A stretch of DNA of 64,000 nucleotides, taken from NCBI RefSeq assembly GCF_000002995.4, contig NW_025062476.1:4521001-4585000 (forward strand). The letters run 5' to 3'. This DNA comes from Brugia malayi (taxonomy: Eukaryota > Nematoda > Chromadorea > Rhabditida > Onchocercidae). The notes beneath the pieces were generated by a model. It was given only the letters and a program-made list of their open reading frames with translations. It did not search any database and was not told the DNA's origin. Within the stretch, counting starts at the first letter, position 1. Every line of letters starts with the position of its first letter. The position numbers and the translations under genes are program-made. Below are positions 1-12,000 of the stretch, in pieces.

Positions 1-162
1 AAAAAATCAAGGAGAAATGACATTTTTGAAAAGTTTGCATCTAATGGAAATGTCGCGACAGGGAAACTTGATTCTATAGATTGTATAGACTAATAGTTTA
101 ATTCGCTTCAATTTCTGACACTTTCAATTGGTAATCATTTTTTTTTTGATCTTTTTTTTTAG

Positions 163-202
163 GCAATAGCAAAAATGATTCATAGAGGATTTTGCCAGTG
201 CA
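163..202 (+). promoter_or_regulatory. probable 5' UTR start / trans-splice acceptor of the ligand-gated channel gene
   Basis: A long T-rich tract ends in TTTTAG at 157-162, and the first usable ATG lies about 40 bases further on at 203. No donor that would pair with it is evident in the 160 bases upstream. In nematodes this arrangement usually marks a spliced-leader acceptor, but a 5' UTR intron with its donor outside the window is equally possible. Confidence 0.4.
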
Positions 203-3055
203 ATGGATTGTAACTATCTTTTAGCGTTTATTTTTCTACACGTTGCTTACGGGTAAGATTGAAATCATTTCCTCACATTCATTAAATTTAAAGATATTTT
301 TTTTTTTTTAATAAGGTTTTAATTACCTTACTTTGATCAATTTCATACTAAGCTGTGAACAATGAGAAGGTGTAGTAGACGTCTTTGTAATTGTAGAAAA
401 TAAAAATTTTTTGAGTATTATTAAAGTTTCTTTTAGTTTAAAATACTATATGGTTGAAAAAATTTTAAAATTAAGCATCAGTGATGCTTCATGTTAGAAG
501 TCAAATCGAAATTGACAATTAAAATAGATATTTCAATGATTTTTTTTAAAGTTGCAATTCGTCTAAGAAATTTCTTATTATAAAAGTTATTTTCTATTTT
601 GAAAATTAACAGATTGACTGCAGAAGAACATGGCGAATTAACTCGAAAGTTCAAGTATTATTATGCATCAGTTAGACCACAGGAACAAAACAATCGTGTC
701 ACCAATATAAATGGGACATTTTTTGCTCTTAATTGTGATCTTAAAATCATTTCAACTAAACCTTATCATGTATTTTTTCAAAACCATTTAAAATCAAAAG
801 TAATGTGAAAAGATACTGGGTAGGTTTTTTTACTAGATAAAATTCAGTAAAAGTATTACATAACTTTTCCATCAGACTAACCTGGATGGTTCCTTACTTT
901 AAAATTGCAATGAGAAATATTACAAGGAAACAGCGATAGTGAAATAAATAAGAGAAAATGAGATAGTTATTTCGATATATTTTCGTTTTTTAAATTAGAT
1001 TTTATTTGTACAGAACAAAGTTCACATGGAAATAATATTCGGTTTTACATTTACCGATGAAAGACTTGTCATCCGTGAACTAAAAAATCGATTCCGAATG
1101 CCACCGGAATATTATCCATGGCTTCCGGAAATTATAACACATCCTAATGTTCCGATCAGTACTGTTATCTATTTGGATCCATCGATTGGCATCGTTGATG
1201 CACTTTACCGGTTCATAATTTATTGTAATTGAAATGTGAATCGAAAAAAAAATGTGTATAAATTGTACTGAAGTAATAATAATGTTGAGATGGAGTATTT
1301 GATAAGTGCTTTAAAAACTTCCAAATAAAAAATCATACTATTTTTGTACTGTTTTAAAAATGAGTCAAAAAAATCAAATTATCGAAATGAGTTTTAGTTA
1401 ATAATTAATCAAATTAACACTCTCAAACGACTATCAAAGTTTAATTTTCTTTTCATACTTTATTTTTTATTGATATTTATATCACTGAGTGCGATAATAT
1501 TTCAGATACTCTGTGGAACTTCTTTGTTCATCTGAAATTTGGCGACATCCTTTCGAATTATTTCAATGCGAGTTTGTCATATCAAATATTGGAGGTTCTC
1601 AATTAATTCTTAAAACTTATTTATAAATGAAGGATTGAAATAAAGCTAAGTGACAATTTGACTATATCTTTTTCTTTTCTTCAAGTTTACTTTACTTTTT
1701 TTTCTTCTTCAGATGAGCGTATTTTTCTCCGTGATTTTTTGGATTTGCGTAATACAGAACAAATTTCAAAAGTTTCGGTCAATGTTGGTAAGTTTTTAAA
1801 AATCAAAATGACAAAGTACACCATTCGTAAAAAAAATTATATTTATTAATTCATTCATTCAAAAGAAATAGATTTATTCAACTGATTTAAAAATGATACA
1901 ACCTATTTATCGTTTTTTTGCAGAAATAAGGTTGACACTGGTTCCCAGATTGACAACTACTTTCAAAATTCATTCAAAAATGAAATTCAATTAGTGCATG
2001 AATGATTGGATCTAAAAAGTCATTAAATTGAAGCATCACGAAATTACTAAAGAAGAGAGAATGCATCCTTTTTAAGTTCTTTCTCACAATTTATTAGTTT
2101 TTTTCTTTTAAAATATTTTAAAATTTTTAGAGACATTCAAAGAAATAAGAATCATTATAAGCTATCCAGAACTATGGTTCTCATCTATGGTTGCTAATAT
2201 ATTACCTTCTACAATCATTTTTTGTGTTGTTATTTTTGCGCAATGCGAGTGCCGTAAAGTACATACATTAATTACAATATCTGCTCTAATGTGCATTATT
2301 TTCATGGTAATTTAATTGAACTGTCGAGAATGATGCTAAAATTATTGACATAATATTTTTGTTAAATTGAAATTTTGATGAAATGTTCAATACTGTGCTA
2401 AACAATCGCTGTAAAAAACTTCTTTCAATGGACTTTAATTTCAGATTTTTTGCCACTTAATACTTACTTTAGTGGAATGGTAAACACTTTCGTCTAATTT
2501 ATTCTCAAATAATTACAAATTCATTTCCATTTAGCAATCAAATCACAAAACAGAAAGCACTTTGACCTTGGAAGATTTATGGTTATGTGTCACATTTTTA
2601 CATCTCGTCTGCATTCTACTAGTAGATCTAACAGCACCAATGTATTCTACTCAATATCTCGATACTAGCAATGGCCAATTCATTGGTATTATTTCGAATA
2701 GACAATTCATTGATTTCGGTGAGTATAATATTAAATTTATTTCATTTCTTTTTTTTTTTTTTTTTTAGCAACAATTTAAAGTATACGAAATACTGTTTAT
2801 GCATAAATTAAATTGAGATTTTGTCTAGCAGACGTGGATATCGTCAAATCATCACTAATGCGACAATTGACACTTTCTCGTGACACATCTGCTAAACCAA
2901 CTCAAATGATAAAGCAACAAAACAACAAACTAGCAGCACTGGGATTACGGAAACGACTATCTTTAGCAATTGTCACATGTTGCTATTTCATTTTTGTTAT
3001 TACTTATTTCATGCTTGCACTTTATTTAATTCTTAAGCAAAAAAACTTCCTGTAG
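203..3055 (+). CDS. Cys-loop ligand-gated ion channel subunit (divergent nematode orphan)
   Basis: Exons read as 203-252, 613-799, 1014-1210, 1506-1594, 1713-1787, 2131-2306, 2445-2479, about 2535 or 2558-2718, and 2829-3055. The product starts with a signal-peptide-like hydrophobic stretch (MDCNYLLAFIFLHVAYG). A beta-rich extracellular domain follows, with the Cys-loop in exon 4: two Cys separated by exactly 13 residues, containing WRHPFELFQ. Four hydrophobic segments follow: M1 with the usual proline (LWFSSMVANILPSTII), M2 (ITISALMCIIFM continuing into the next exon), M3 (DLWLCVTFLHLVCILLVD), and C-terminal M4 (IVTCCYFIFVITYFMLALY). The Cys-loop and M3 are convincing; the M2 lining is divergent, so ion selectivity and ligand cannot be called. 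The junction between the 35-nt M2 exon and the M3 exon is unresolved: the obvious sites do not share a phase, while an acceptor at 2557 would. Expected at the plasma membrane as part of a pentamer. Confidence 0.78.
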
Positions 3056-3640
3056 TGATATTTATGATAAATTTAGCATAAGAAAATTAACCTTCATCAC
3101 TTTTAAAATAGTACCTTCCTTTCATCTATAAGAAAAAAAATCATAAATAATGTTATTTACGTAAGAAAAGATCACTTCTGATGGATTTAAACAGTAAGAA
3201 TCATCTTGAAGTTATAAAGTGATCAAAGCAATCAAATAATATCAATGATTTATCATTTATTTAGCATTTAACACTGGAATATATCTACTGCTATATTTAT
3301 AAATTAATGTCAAAGACACGAAAAAAGATTATGTTTGATCTTTGGCGACTAGAATGAGCTCAAAGTATTTAAATAATTTAGTGATTTTCGAGCAAATCTA
3401 TTTATTATTATAAATGCTGAATTTTAGACGAAAAAAAGACCATATTTGATGGTTTATAATATGAAAATAGAATATTAACGAATCAACAATTTGTCACTCT
3501 CTCAATCATTTCAAAAAGTTATTATGATAAATCATTTAAATTTATAAGAGAAACAGGAAATGATTTATTATTTCACTCACTTCTACTCAATGTATTATAA
3601 AATAAAATAAGGCTGTAAATTCGAGTAAAAATGAATTGAA
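3056..3640. other. 3' flank of the ligand-gated channel gene, no gene seen
   Basis: AT-rich sequence without convincing coding blocks. An AATAAA-type hexamer occurs near 3600, far from the stop codon, so the polyadenylation site is not assigned. Confidence 0.5.
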
Positions 3641-3649
3641 AATGATTAA

Positions 3650-5900
3650 ACATTATTAATGAATTATTATTTTATAATTTCGTTAACATTTCAAATTAAC
3701 ATTACTTAAAACTATTGCTGTGCTTATCAAAAAAACATCACCTGGACAATTTAAGTGAATTTTGATTAATATATTATTAATCAAAATGAGTTTTAAGTGA
3801 ATTTTATTAATTGAGAAAATATCAGAAATATGGAGGAAGTATTTGTGAAGGAGAAAAAATTACAAAAAGGGAAATAATACACAGGAAACAATAAAAGTTA
3901 AAGAATTATCATTTTGTAACTTCGTTAATGTTTTTACTAAGTTTATTGTACAAATAATAACAGTGACATTAATTACGAGATTTAAATTTTTTTGATTGAT
4001 ATATAACATCAAATCTGATTCGAAAACGATGAAATAAAGTGGATGAAGAAGTATCATTTTTTAATTTCATTAACATTCTGATATCAGTGATGTTTAAATC
4101 TGTCACTGCCCTTATCAAGATGCCACCTGATTGATTTAAATCAATTTTAAAAATATATCACCAAGCAAAATCCATTTTTGGTGTAAAAAAAAAAAACTAT
4201 CAAATAATGTTGAATAATTATCATTTTGTGACTTTATTAAGCATTTTTATTAAATTAATCGCATAATCTCATAATTAATTAATTCAGGAATTCAATCATT
4301 TTTAATTGATACATTACCTTATCAAGAACTTTGGATTATCTCTTTTTGATATGAAATTTTGTACCATAGAACTTTGCACTGTTTGATCCGGAATTCCGGA
4401 TTAACTCAAAAGTTCAAAACTTCTGTTTTTACTATAGAGTTTTGCACTATCTGTTTTGCACTATCTGTATCTGTAAAAATATTTTTAAAACAAAATATTG
4501 GACTATTTAAGATTTTGTGCTATCACTTTGAATGTACCATTCTGCACTCTCTTTCTAATGAAAAATCTTAAACTATCGATTTTGAGATTCCTTTTTTTTT
4601 TTAACTAGAATTCTGGAAATTCTCTCTCTCCCTCTTTCTCTCCCTCTCTCTCTCTCTGCCTTTCTAATGAAAAATTTTAACGTTTAAGAAAATTCTTGAT
4701 TAAATTGAGAATTGTCATTCTCTCTCCCTCTCTCTTCCTCTCTCTCTACAATTCTAGATTATCTCAATTTAATCAAGAATTCTAAACTACCACTTTTCAA
4801 TGCTAAATTTTGAACTTAACATAAAATTGCTGACCAGGTGGTATGATGAAAATTCTAGTTGTCTGCTAATAAAATAATTTTTTAAAAAGTCATTTGCTCA
4901 ATTAAAATTTGTAATTTAAACAGTAAACTTTATAAAATAAAGATTCTAAAAAAAACTGTTAAAAATTTTAACTTTGGTCTAACTTTGGTCTCATTTTTCT
5001 CGAAAAAATAACTTTGTTTCTTATCAGACATAAATGTTTTTAATAATTACAAAAATAGATTTAGAAAAATTTTAAATCAAAATAATAATTTTTTGGTGAC
5101 AAATAATCCAAAAGATATTAATTTTGTTGTTAACGCCACTTTTATAATTTAAGCAATAAATCTTATAAACATTTTGAAATGGGATTGATAATAAGGCTTC
5201 AAAATTAAAATTAAAATTCATCGATATTATTGGATTACTTTATTTTATTTTCCCCAAAATTAACTTTATTTGATCAAAGATAATTTGAATTTTACAGGCA
5301 TCATTTTTTTGTTGATCAATTGTTAAAATGAAAATTTATTGATTTTATACAAATAAAAAAATTCGATTTAGTGATTCTGCAACTTGTATGATTTAAACAA
5401 TTAACTTTATTGAAATCTTAACTTCGAAATCATAGTAAAGTTTTAAAATTGAAATTCATTAAAATTATTAGATCATTTTGATTTTATTTTTGATCTTTTT
5501 TTTTAAAAAAAAATGACTGATTGTTCAAAATTGACTTTGCCAAATCAAAGTTACTTCTTTTTCATCTTTTTGTAATTATAACAATAAATTTGGGAAAGTT
5601 TAACATTGATGTACTCATTTGCATTTAATATAAAAATATACTAACAATATTTGGTAATTTCTGTTAATAAATAATTTAAAAGTCTTCAATTTTGCAATTA
5701 ACTCCATTTTGTAATTTAAACAATTAGCTTTACAGAAATTTTAACTTTTAATTTTAAAAACACCAAAGTGATAATGAAAATTTAAAGTCGAAATTCATTA
5801 AAAAATTATTGCATCACTTTGGTTCCATTACTCTGAAAATTAATCGTATTTTATAAATATATCAATTGAAAATAGCTTCCACTGTAAGATTTAAGTCATT
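3650..5900. repeat. degenerate tandem repeats, two related series
   Basis: Phrases recur in the same order at irregular spacing. In 3.65-4.33 kb a block of the form ATTATCATTTT..AATTTCGTTAA appears near 3660, 3905, 4052 and 4217, with CACCTG-containing lines between copies. In 4.9-5.9 kb, a TAATTTAAACAATTAACTTTA-like phrase recurs near 4909, 5141, 5383 and 5707, followed each time by AAAATT(G)AAATTCAT and a GGATCA(C/T)TTTG-like phrase. The copies are diverged, so this is an old array. No coding potential was seen. Confidence 0.45.
4691..4781. repeat. 20-bp perfect inverted repeat with a CT-rich loop
   Basis: The arm at 4691-4710 (AATTCTTGATTAAATTGAGA) is the exact reverse complement of 4762-4781. 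The roughly 50-base loop is almost all C and T, and a second CT-rich tract lies just upstream at 4620-4660. Transcribed RNA could form a stable stem. It may equally be a remnant of a small inverted-repeat transposon. Confidence 0.7.
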
Positions 5901-8790
5901 TTTAATTGATATTTTCATCAAACAAAGTTATATTTTGAAGAAAAATCTAAACAAAATGATATGATTTGATATAATTATTCATTTAACAGCTAAATATATG
6001 CTGAAAATTCGAAAATCATAAAAATATTACCTTACCATCGATAATATAAAATAATTATGAAATTATATTTTTATATTCCTTTCAAATTTTTCTCCTCTTT
6101 AATATCACTATCCCTATAAAATTAATTGTAGAATTAAATTATGTGCAATGAGTTCTTTTCAATTATAAATATAATTTTAGGCTTTTGAAAAAATTCATAA
6201 GGATAAACCTCTTTTTCTATAACTTACTTATATTCTTAATTAAGTAAATTTTTCAAATTTTAATATGTATATGTATTGATGATTACATATGTTCTAATTT
6301 TCTTTTTTCTTACTTTTTCTAGAAATAATTTTAATTTCAATCAGATACAATTAGATTCCGAATGGATTGTATTAAATTCTATTTATTCATTTATTTCTTC
6401 GAGATATATGGAATTATTATTTTTTTTTTTCATTCTGTTCTGGCTGCTTTAATTTAATACAATGTTCAACTTTTTTTTTAAATGCGAATTAGCAATCTAA
6501 AATTTCTTTTATCCAAAAATGTTGATTTCTGATTGATTTACTTTTTATTATTTAAATTCTAATCTTAATAACAGTTATTTTTTACTATATGAAATCAGAT
6601 ATTCTTATTTATTCCATTTTGATCTTCTCAAGATAATTATCGATAAGTGGATCAATCATTTGTTTTACCTGGTGTTAATTTATTTCTGCATTACTACCTT
6701 TACCTTAATTATTTGAAGAGAATAAAATTTCTTATTCAATAAGTTGTTAGTCAATTTTCTTCGTTTTTTTGTAAAAAACTTATTATTTTTTTTTTAATAT
6801 ATTTTTTTTAAGAAGTTCAAATAAATCATTTCAACTTGTTTAAAAATACATTTGGTAGCTCTAAGAAAGTAAAAGAAACATAATGTCAGTTTGCAATTAA
6901 TATAAAGTTAAAATTTCTTTCCTATAAAACATTTCAAATCAAGAAATTTTCGATTTATAAATCAGTGAAAATATTTTAATGAACATTGTCACCTGCAATT
7001 TGTATTAATTGGATATTACCGATTAAAATCAATGAATTCATATTTCTTGAAAAAAAGAAAAAACATTTTAAAAAATTGAAACTAATAAAAGCAACGATTT
7101 TCTTCGTTTTTCTTCCAGAGATTTTGAAATTTTATGAAATATAAATTTGTATTAGTTGTAAAAATTAATGATAAGCTGAAAGATATTTCTAAGTTTTATT
7201 CTTCTTCCCAAATTTATCATATCTTTCTGATGAAAAATTTTTATGCTTTACAAATTGTGCCGATCCCTTGCAAAAATTTATTTTATTTTGCTTGTTTATA
7301 TAATTCAGTTTGTGCTCAAATAAGAGAAGCAGAAATCGATCGGTGCAGAAGCAGAAATTTTCGCTTTGGCTATATTCGAAAATTGAGGAAATTCTATTTC
7401 AAAGATAATTCTATCAGAATAAAAGTTGAATTCATCATAAACTATTATACAAATAAATTTTGTAAAGTATCCAACCATTTTTTAATTTTTGAGTTTTAAA
7501 TGAAAATTTGGTAATCACCAATACTTTACTTAAAGACTAGCTGATAAATTCTGGAAGAGTTTTGAAGAAGGAATCCTGGGCCACAGAATTAGCTGTCTAA
7601 ATCAACAGAAGCCCAGATGCCAGATGATCTATAATCTTGCCATAAAGTCAGGGAGATTTATTCTTAATGTCAAAATAAACATTGTTGTTAATTTTAAATC
7701 TTTAATAAACATTGTTTGTTATTATTTTAAAGTTTCATCGAATTAAGGCATTGCTGGGATAATCTTTCAATTACAACTGATCCTTCTATTTCATTCGTTT
7801 TTCTCTCTGTTTTGCTGCACGAAAGAAACATTAGTTCTGTTTTTCCTTCATAAAATTAAATTCTATAATGATTAATGACAAAAAAGAAAATTTATTATCG
7901 ATAAGAATAAAATTTCTGTGCAAGAAAAAGACAGAAATAAATTTTATTTTGGATTAAATTTTTAAAAAAACGAAACAGATGGTTGCAAGGTCGATTTTTT
8001 GATGTGTAGATTTCGTCTATTTTTACTTTAGTCTTAAAACATATTCTGTTATTGTTTGATGCATTTGAAAAAAATTTTCAATTTTTAATTTTTTTAAAAA
8101 ATTTTTTTTTAATTTTTAAGTGGAATAGTTTGTTCTTTATTAAATTCAATTCCATTATCCATTCAAATTATGTTCTAAATTTGTTCCTGTAATCACTTAA
8201 TTTAAATTAATTGTAAATTTAAGAGAGTTAATCAATAAATAATCAAAAAAAAAAAAAATTTCAGTGGTTTTTGACAGTAACTATGAAATTTCATTGCGTC
8301 ATTTTTATCATTTCAATGGAATAAAATTACTTTTTTCTCACTTAAATGAATTCAGTTCACATTACGGGGCTTTTTTTTTTTTTGCTTGAATTATTATCAG
8401 TTCTTTTTGAGCAAAAGCCTTAATATTATTTCACTGATAACATTTCATGAATGATAAGGTCAGCTTACTAAATTCTCTTCGCTGTTTGACCTTTCTTAAG
8501 GTCATTTCACAAAAAAAACCATTTTTGTTTTTTATTCAATAATTTCGGAATAATTTGTAATAATCTTTTCATAAATGTTAATACAATTAGAAGCTAATAC
8601 AATTCTGTAAATTGATTTATGAAAAAAAAGTTTCATACAATAACTGCAAAGGTAATTGTAAACATTTAATTGTAAACAATTAGCATCTTTTCTGCTTCAT
8701 GTAATAAAATCAACAAAAGAATATTATTGAAATGAATTTAGTTGCATTCAAATACTCAAAATATTTTTTATCAAATATAATAAGTATCAA
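5901..8790. other. AT-rich non-coding stretch
   Basis: No gene is supported. The one long open frame, 7134-7499 (+), 121 codons, starts without a nearby acceptor and has the F/Y/I/K/N bias expected of AT-rich random sequence. It contains a patch with less common codons (IREAEIDRCRSRNFRFGY) but matches no family I recognise. Confidence 0.5.
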
Positions 8791-8804
8791 ATTTTGTTTT
8801 CTTT

Positions 8805-9020
8805 TTATCAATATGACAATGCTTTAATGAATTCTCGAGTTGCAGCTTTGACATTATCTTCAATCTTCATAAACTGCAGAAATGATAACCCATTAATCTT
8901 TGGTTCACAGAACACCACTATTTCATTTTCAATTAAAAATCTCTTTATTCTAGATAAAAATTCATTTGACAGTGAGTTGTCGCATATTCCATATGTCAAC
9001 CAAATCAATGCCTTTCATGG
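8805..9020 (-). CDS. possible orphan exon, unrecognised
   Basis: On the minus strand a frame of about 70 codons stays open from a possible acceptor (GAAAG near 9021) to a TGA at 8805-8807. Composition is more protein-like than the surroundings: it contains [13 protein letters not shown], then [20 protein letters not shown] and ends in [13 protein letters not shown]. No upstream exon was found. The plus strand is also open across the same interval. It could be a terminal exon of a gene whose other exons I missed, a decayed fragment, or chance. I do not recognise the family. Confidence 0.22.
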
Positions 9021-9030
9021 CGTTTCATGA

Positions 9031-12000
9031 GCGCAAATGTTTGACACTTTAATTCACCCCAATTAGCGCCTAGTTTTGCCGCTGTAATGTCTGCGCTTTA
9101 ATTTAAGCACATGTAATTATTGAAAATTTGAAAGTAAGCTGAAGACATTTCAATTTGCAATTCCTCTAATCATTCAGTTTATCGAATAGAAATGCTTCAT
9201 TACATTTTCCAACTATTTCAGAGTGAATTTTGCATTAATTAATTAATTCACCCAGTCATTCGTCTCAATATCAAAGTAAGAAAATCGATTTGCACTAATT
9301 AAAATCTTATTTTAAATTATTTCAATGTTACTATCTTTGATATTAAGCTGAAACGAGGGAAAAAAGGAAAAATTATCGCATACTTAGGTTAAGCATTTTG
9401 TTTTTTGTCATACGTCTTATTCTATGTATTCATACTTACGTCACTTACGTCAATATCAGCTTAATTCAAGATATCCTTGGCGTTTGAATTCAAAAATGTT
9501 TCACTGTGAATAGTTTGTTAAGAGTTTTTTTTTCTTTAATAATGGCGTCAATTAAATAACAAAATAAAGGTATTAATGAAAAAAAAAAGTTAAAAGCTAC
9601 AAAAGAATTAGAATGATATTAAAGATTTTGTAAGAATCTAAAATTTATTTTTGATGAGAAATTAAAAAGTTTTTATTGAACAAAAATTCGAAAAGAAAAA
9701 AAAGAGTTATAGAAATATGAGAAATTCTCGTTTTTGCACGTGTTACTGATTTAAATTTTTAAATTTTTTTCCTTATTCTTGATGTTTCATTATGTTAGTT
9801 ATTATTATTAAAGAGATAGCGCATCTATCATTAAAATATTTTATCAAATAGTTTTTTGCTATAGTTTGATTTCTCGAGAAAAGTTGTATGTACGTCTTTT
9901 GCTATAGTTTAATTTCTCGAGAAAAATTTTATATACATATTTTGCTCAAAATACATCCAAGAATAATTGATTTGACAAATAAGTTTTTATATACTCTATG
10001 GTGTCTATTATAAGCTAATGTTAACCAATGTTTTTTTTTTTTATAGAATTTTATAAGCGGAAAATTTAATTTGTTATTCTAACTCTAAGAATAAAGTTTT
10101 TTTTTTTTTTTAGCTTGGCCAATAAATGCTTAGAAAAGCCATACAATGACAAAAACGCCATCGTAAGATTCTTTCGATGAATCTGTCGACTAGTAATATT
10201 GCCTAATGTTAGTTAAGCCAATATTTAATCTTTTTGAACTTATTTCATTCAGAACTTTGAGGACATTTGTACCACCGATCTGCTTCAATAGCTAATATTT
10301 AAAAGTACGAATGAACTGTACTTCATTATATTTCATTGTCTATTTCATCAGTAGTTCATTTATTTTAAAAGTAACAACTTCTTTCAATGCTATTTCTTTA
10401 AATTACCAATAAAAGTACATTTAAAAAATTTTTATTTGAAAAACCAAAAATTTCCTTTCATTTTAATAGAAAAAATTTGATTAAATTTAAACGTAGAATT
10501 TTACAGTTTCTTCCATATGCAAATTTCAATTGAACCTAAATCTCTTCAGATGAGATTAATTTTATATCTTTTCTCAAGTAATCCTTATATTTAAAACTAA
10601 TTTTGCCTAGAATTAAATCTTTTACAAATTCAAATATTCAATTAAATATCGAAATAACTTTTCCATAATATGCTTTTTGAATCAAAAATGAAAAAAAAAA
10701 ATTTAAAAAATAACTGTGTAAGCAATAATTCTGAACAAATTATCAGTTTAGTAACTGTTTACTAAAACATTAATTTATTTTAATCACAATTCATATTTTT
10801 TTCATTCGTCACACCAATCTTCGACAAAATGATACCTTATGTTTACTCAAAGACATTTTTTTTTTTTTTTTTAAATTACAAACAGAAGAAATATCATTAA
10901 AATTGATTTTAAATAATTTTAGTTGATAAAAAAAGAAAGAAAATGTTCGAGAAAAAAGAATTTTGATTACTTCATAAGATTTTATTAACAGCACACATTC
11001 TGCTAAATTATTTTTTTATTTCATTTTTTATCCTAAAGATGATAATATATCTTAGAATCATTCATTTTTCAATTGCAACTTTCTCATTTTCACAATTTTT
11101 TTTAATGTAATTTCTAAAATTTTGCATTTCAAAGCTACGAAAAATAATCTTTTTACGATGTTTGAAGAAAAAAAGGAAAAAAAAAATGATTTCCTAAAAT
11201 TTTCTCTTTATTTCCTATTAAAGACTTTAAAATTTCAGTGCTTTACTTTAAAAAAAAAAAAAAAAAAAACAAAGAAAAAAGCAGCGGTATAATTCCTTTC
11301 TTTTTTTAATTAAATTATTTTCATTTGAATATTTTAATATGTGATAACTAATTCTAATTTTTTCACTAATTTTGTAATAATATAAATTACAAATTTTTGT
11401 ATCAAAAAAAATATTTAAAAAAAATTTTCCCATATGGAATAGTTTATTTCTTTTACATTGACAAACACAATTCTTCCATCTTTTCTTTCATCTCATATTT
11501 TCTTCAGGAAATTTAGTTTTTTTTTTTTTTTTTTTTGCAAAACAATGATTCATTAAAATCTTAGTATGTCTTATTACTATTTTAAGCAGACATCATTAGT
11601 CTCTTATCTATAGCAAAATCATAAAACTATTCTTTAACTCTTAGATTTAAAGAATTTATGACTTTGATGATTGGAATAGATTTCAAATTTTTAGATATTT
11701 TATTTCTTGACTTATCATTTATCTTATCTTTTTCTTTTTTTTTTAGAGTTATGCATAAAAAGGTTTGAGCAATATGAGAAATGCCATCCTGATAATAGCT
11801 GATTATTAAGAAATTAAGTTTTTAACAGATAAAATGTTTCCATTGTTTTAGGTTTATAAATTTTAAAAATGAATATAATTGTTTTCAAAGTACTGATGTA
11901 AACATAATTTACTAGAGAGAAAGAGGAGATGATCTACTATAAAATTTATTTCTTCACTCGGAATTATTTCGTGACTTCTTCTCTCAGAATTATTGCTAAA

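Noticed and set aside
1923..2010. Extra exon candidate EIRLTLVPRLTTTF in the ligand-gated channel gene
   Set aside because: It has a good acceptor, but its only donor-like GT falls in a phase that does not fit the M1 exon, and it meets an in-frame stop.
7134..7499. 121-codon ORF
   Set aside because: Not listed as a gene: no acceptor, no recognisable motif, AT-driven residue bias.
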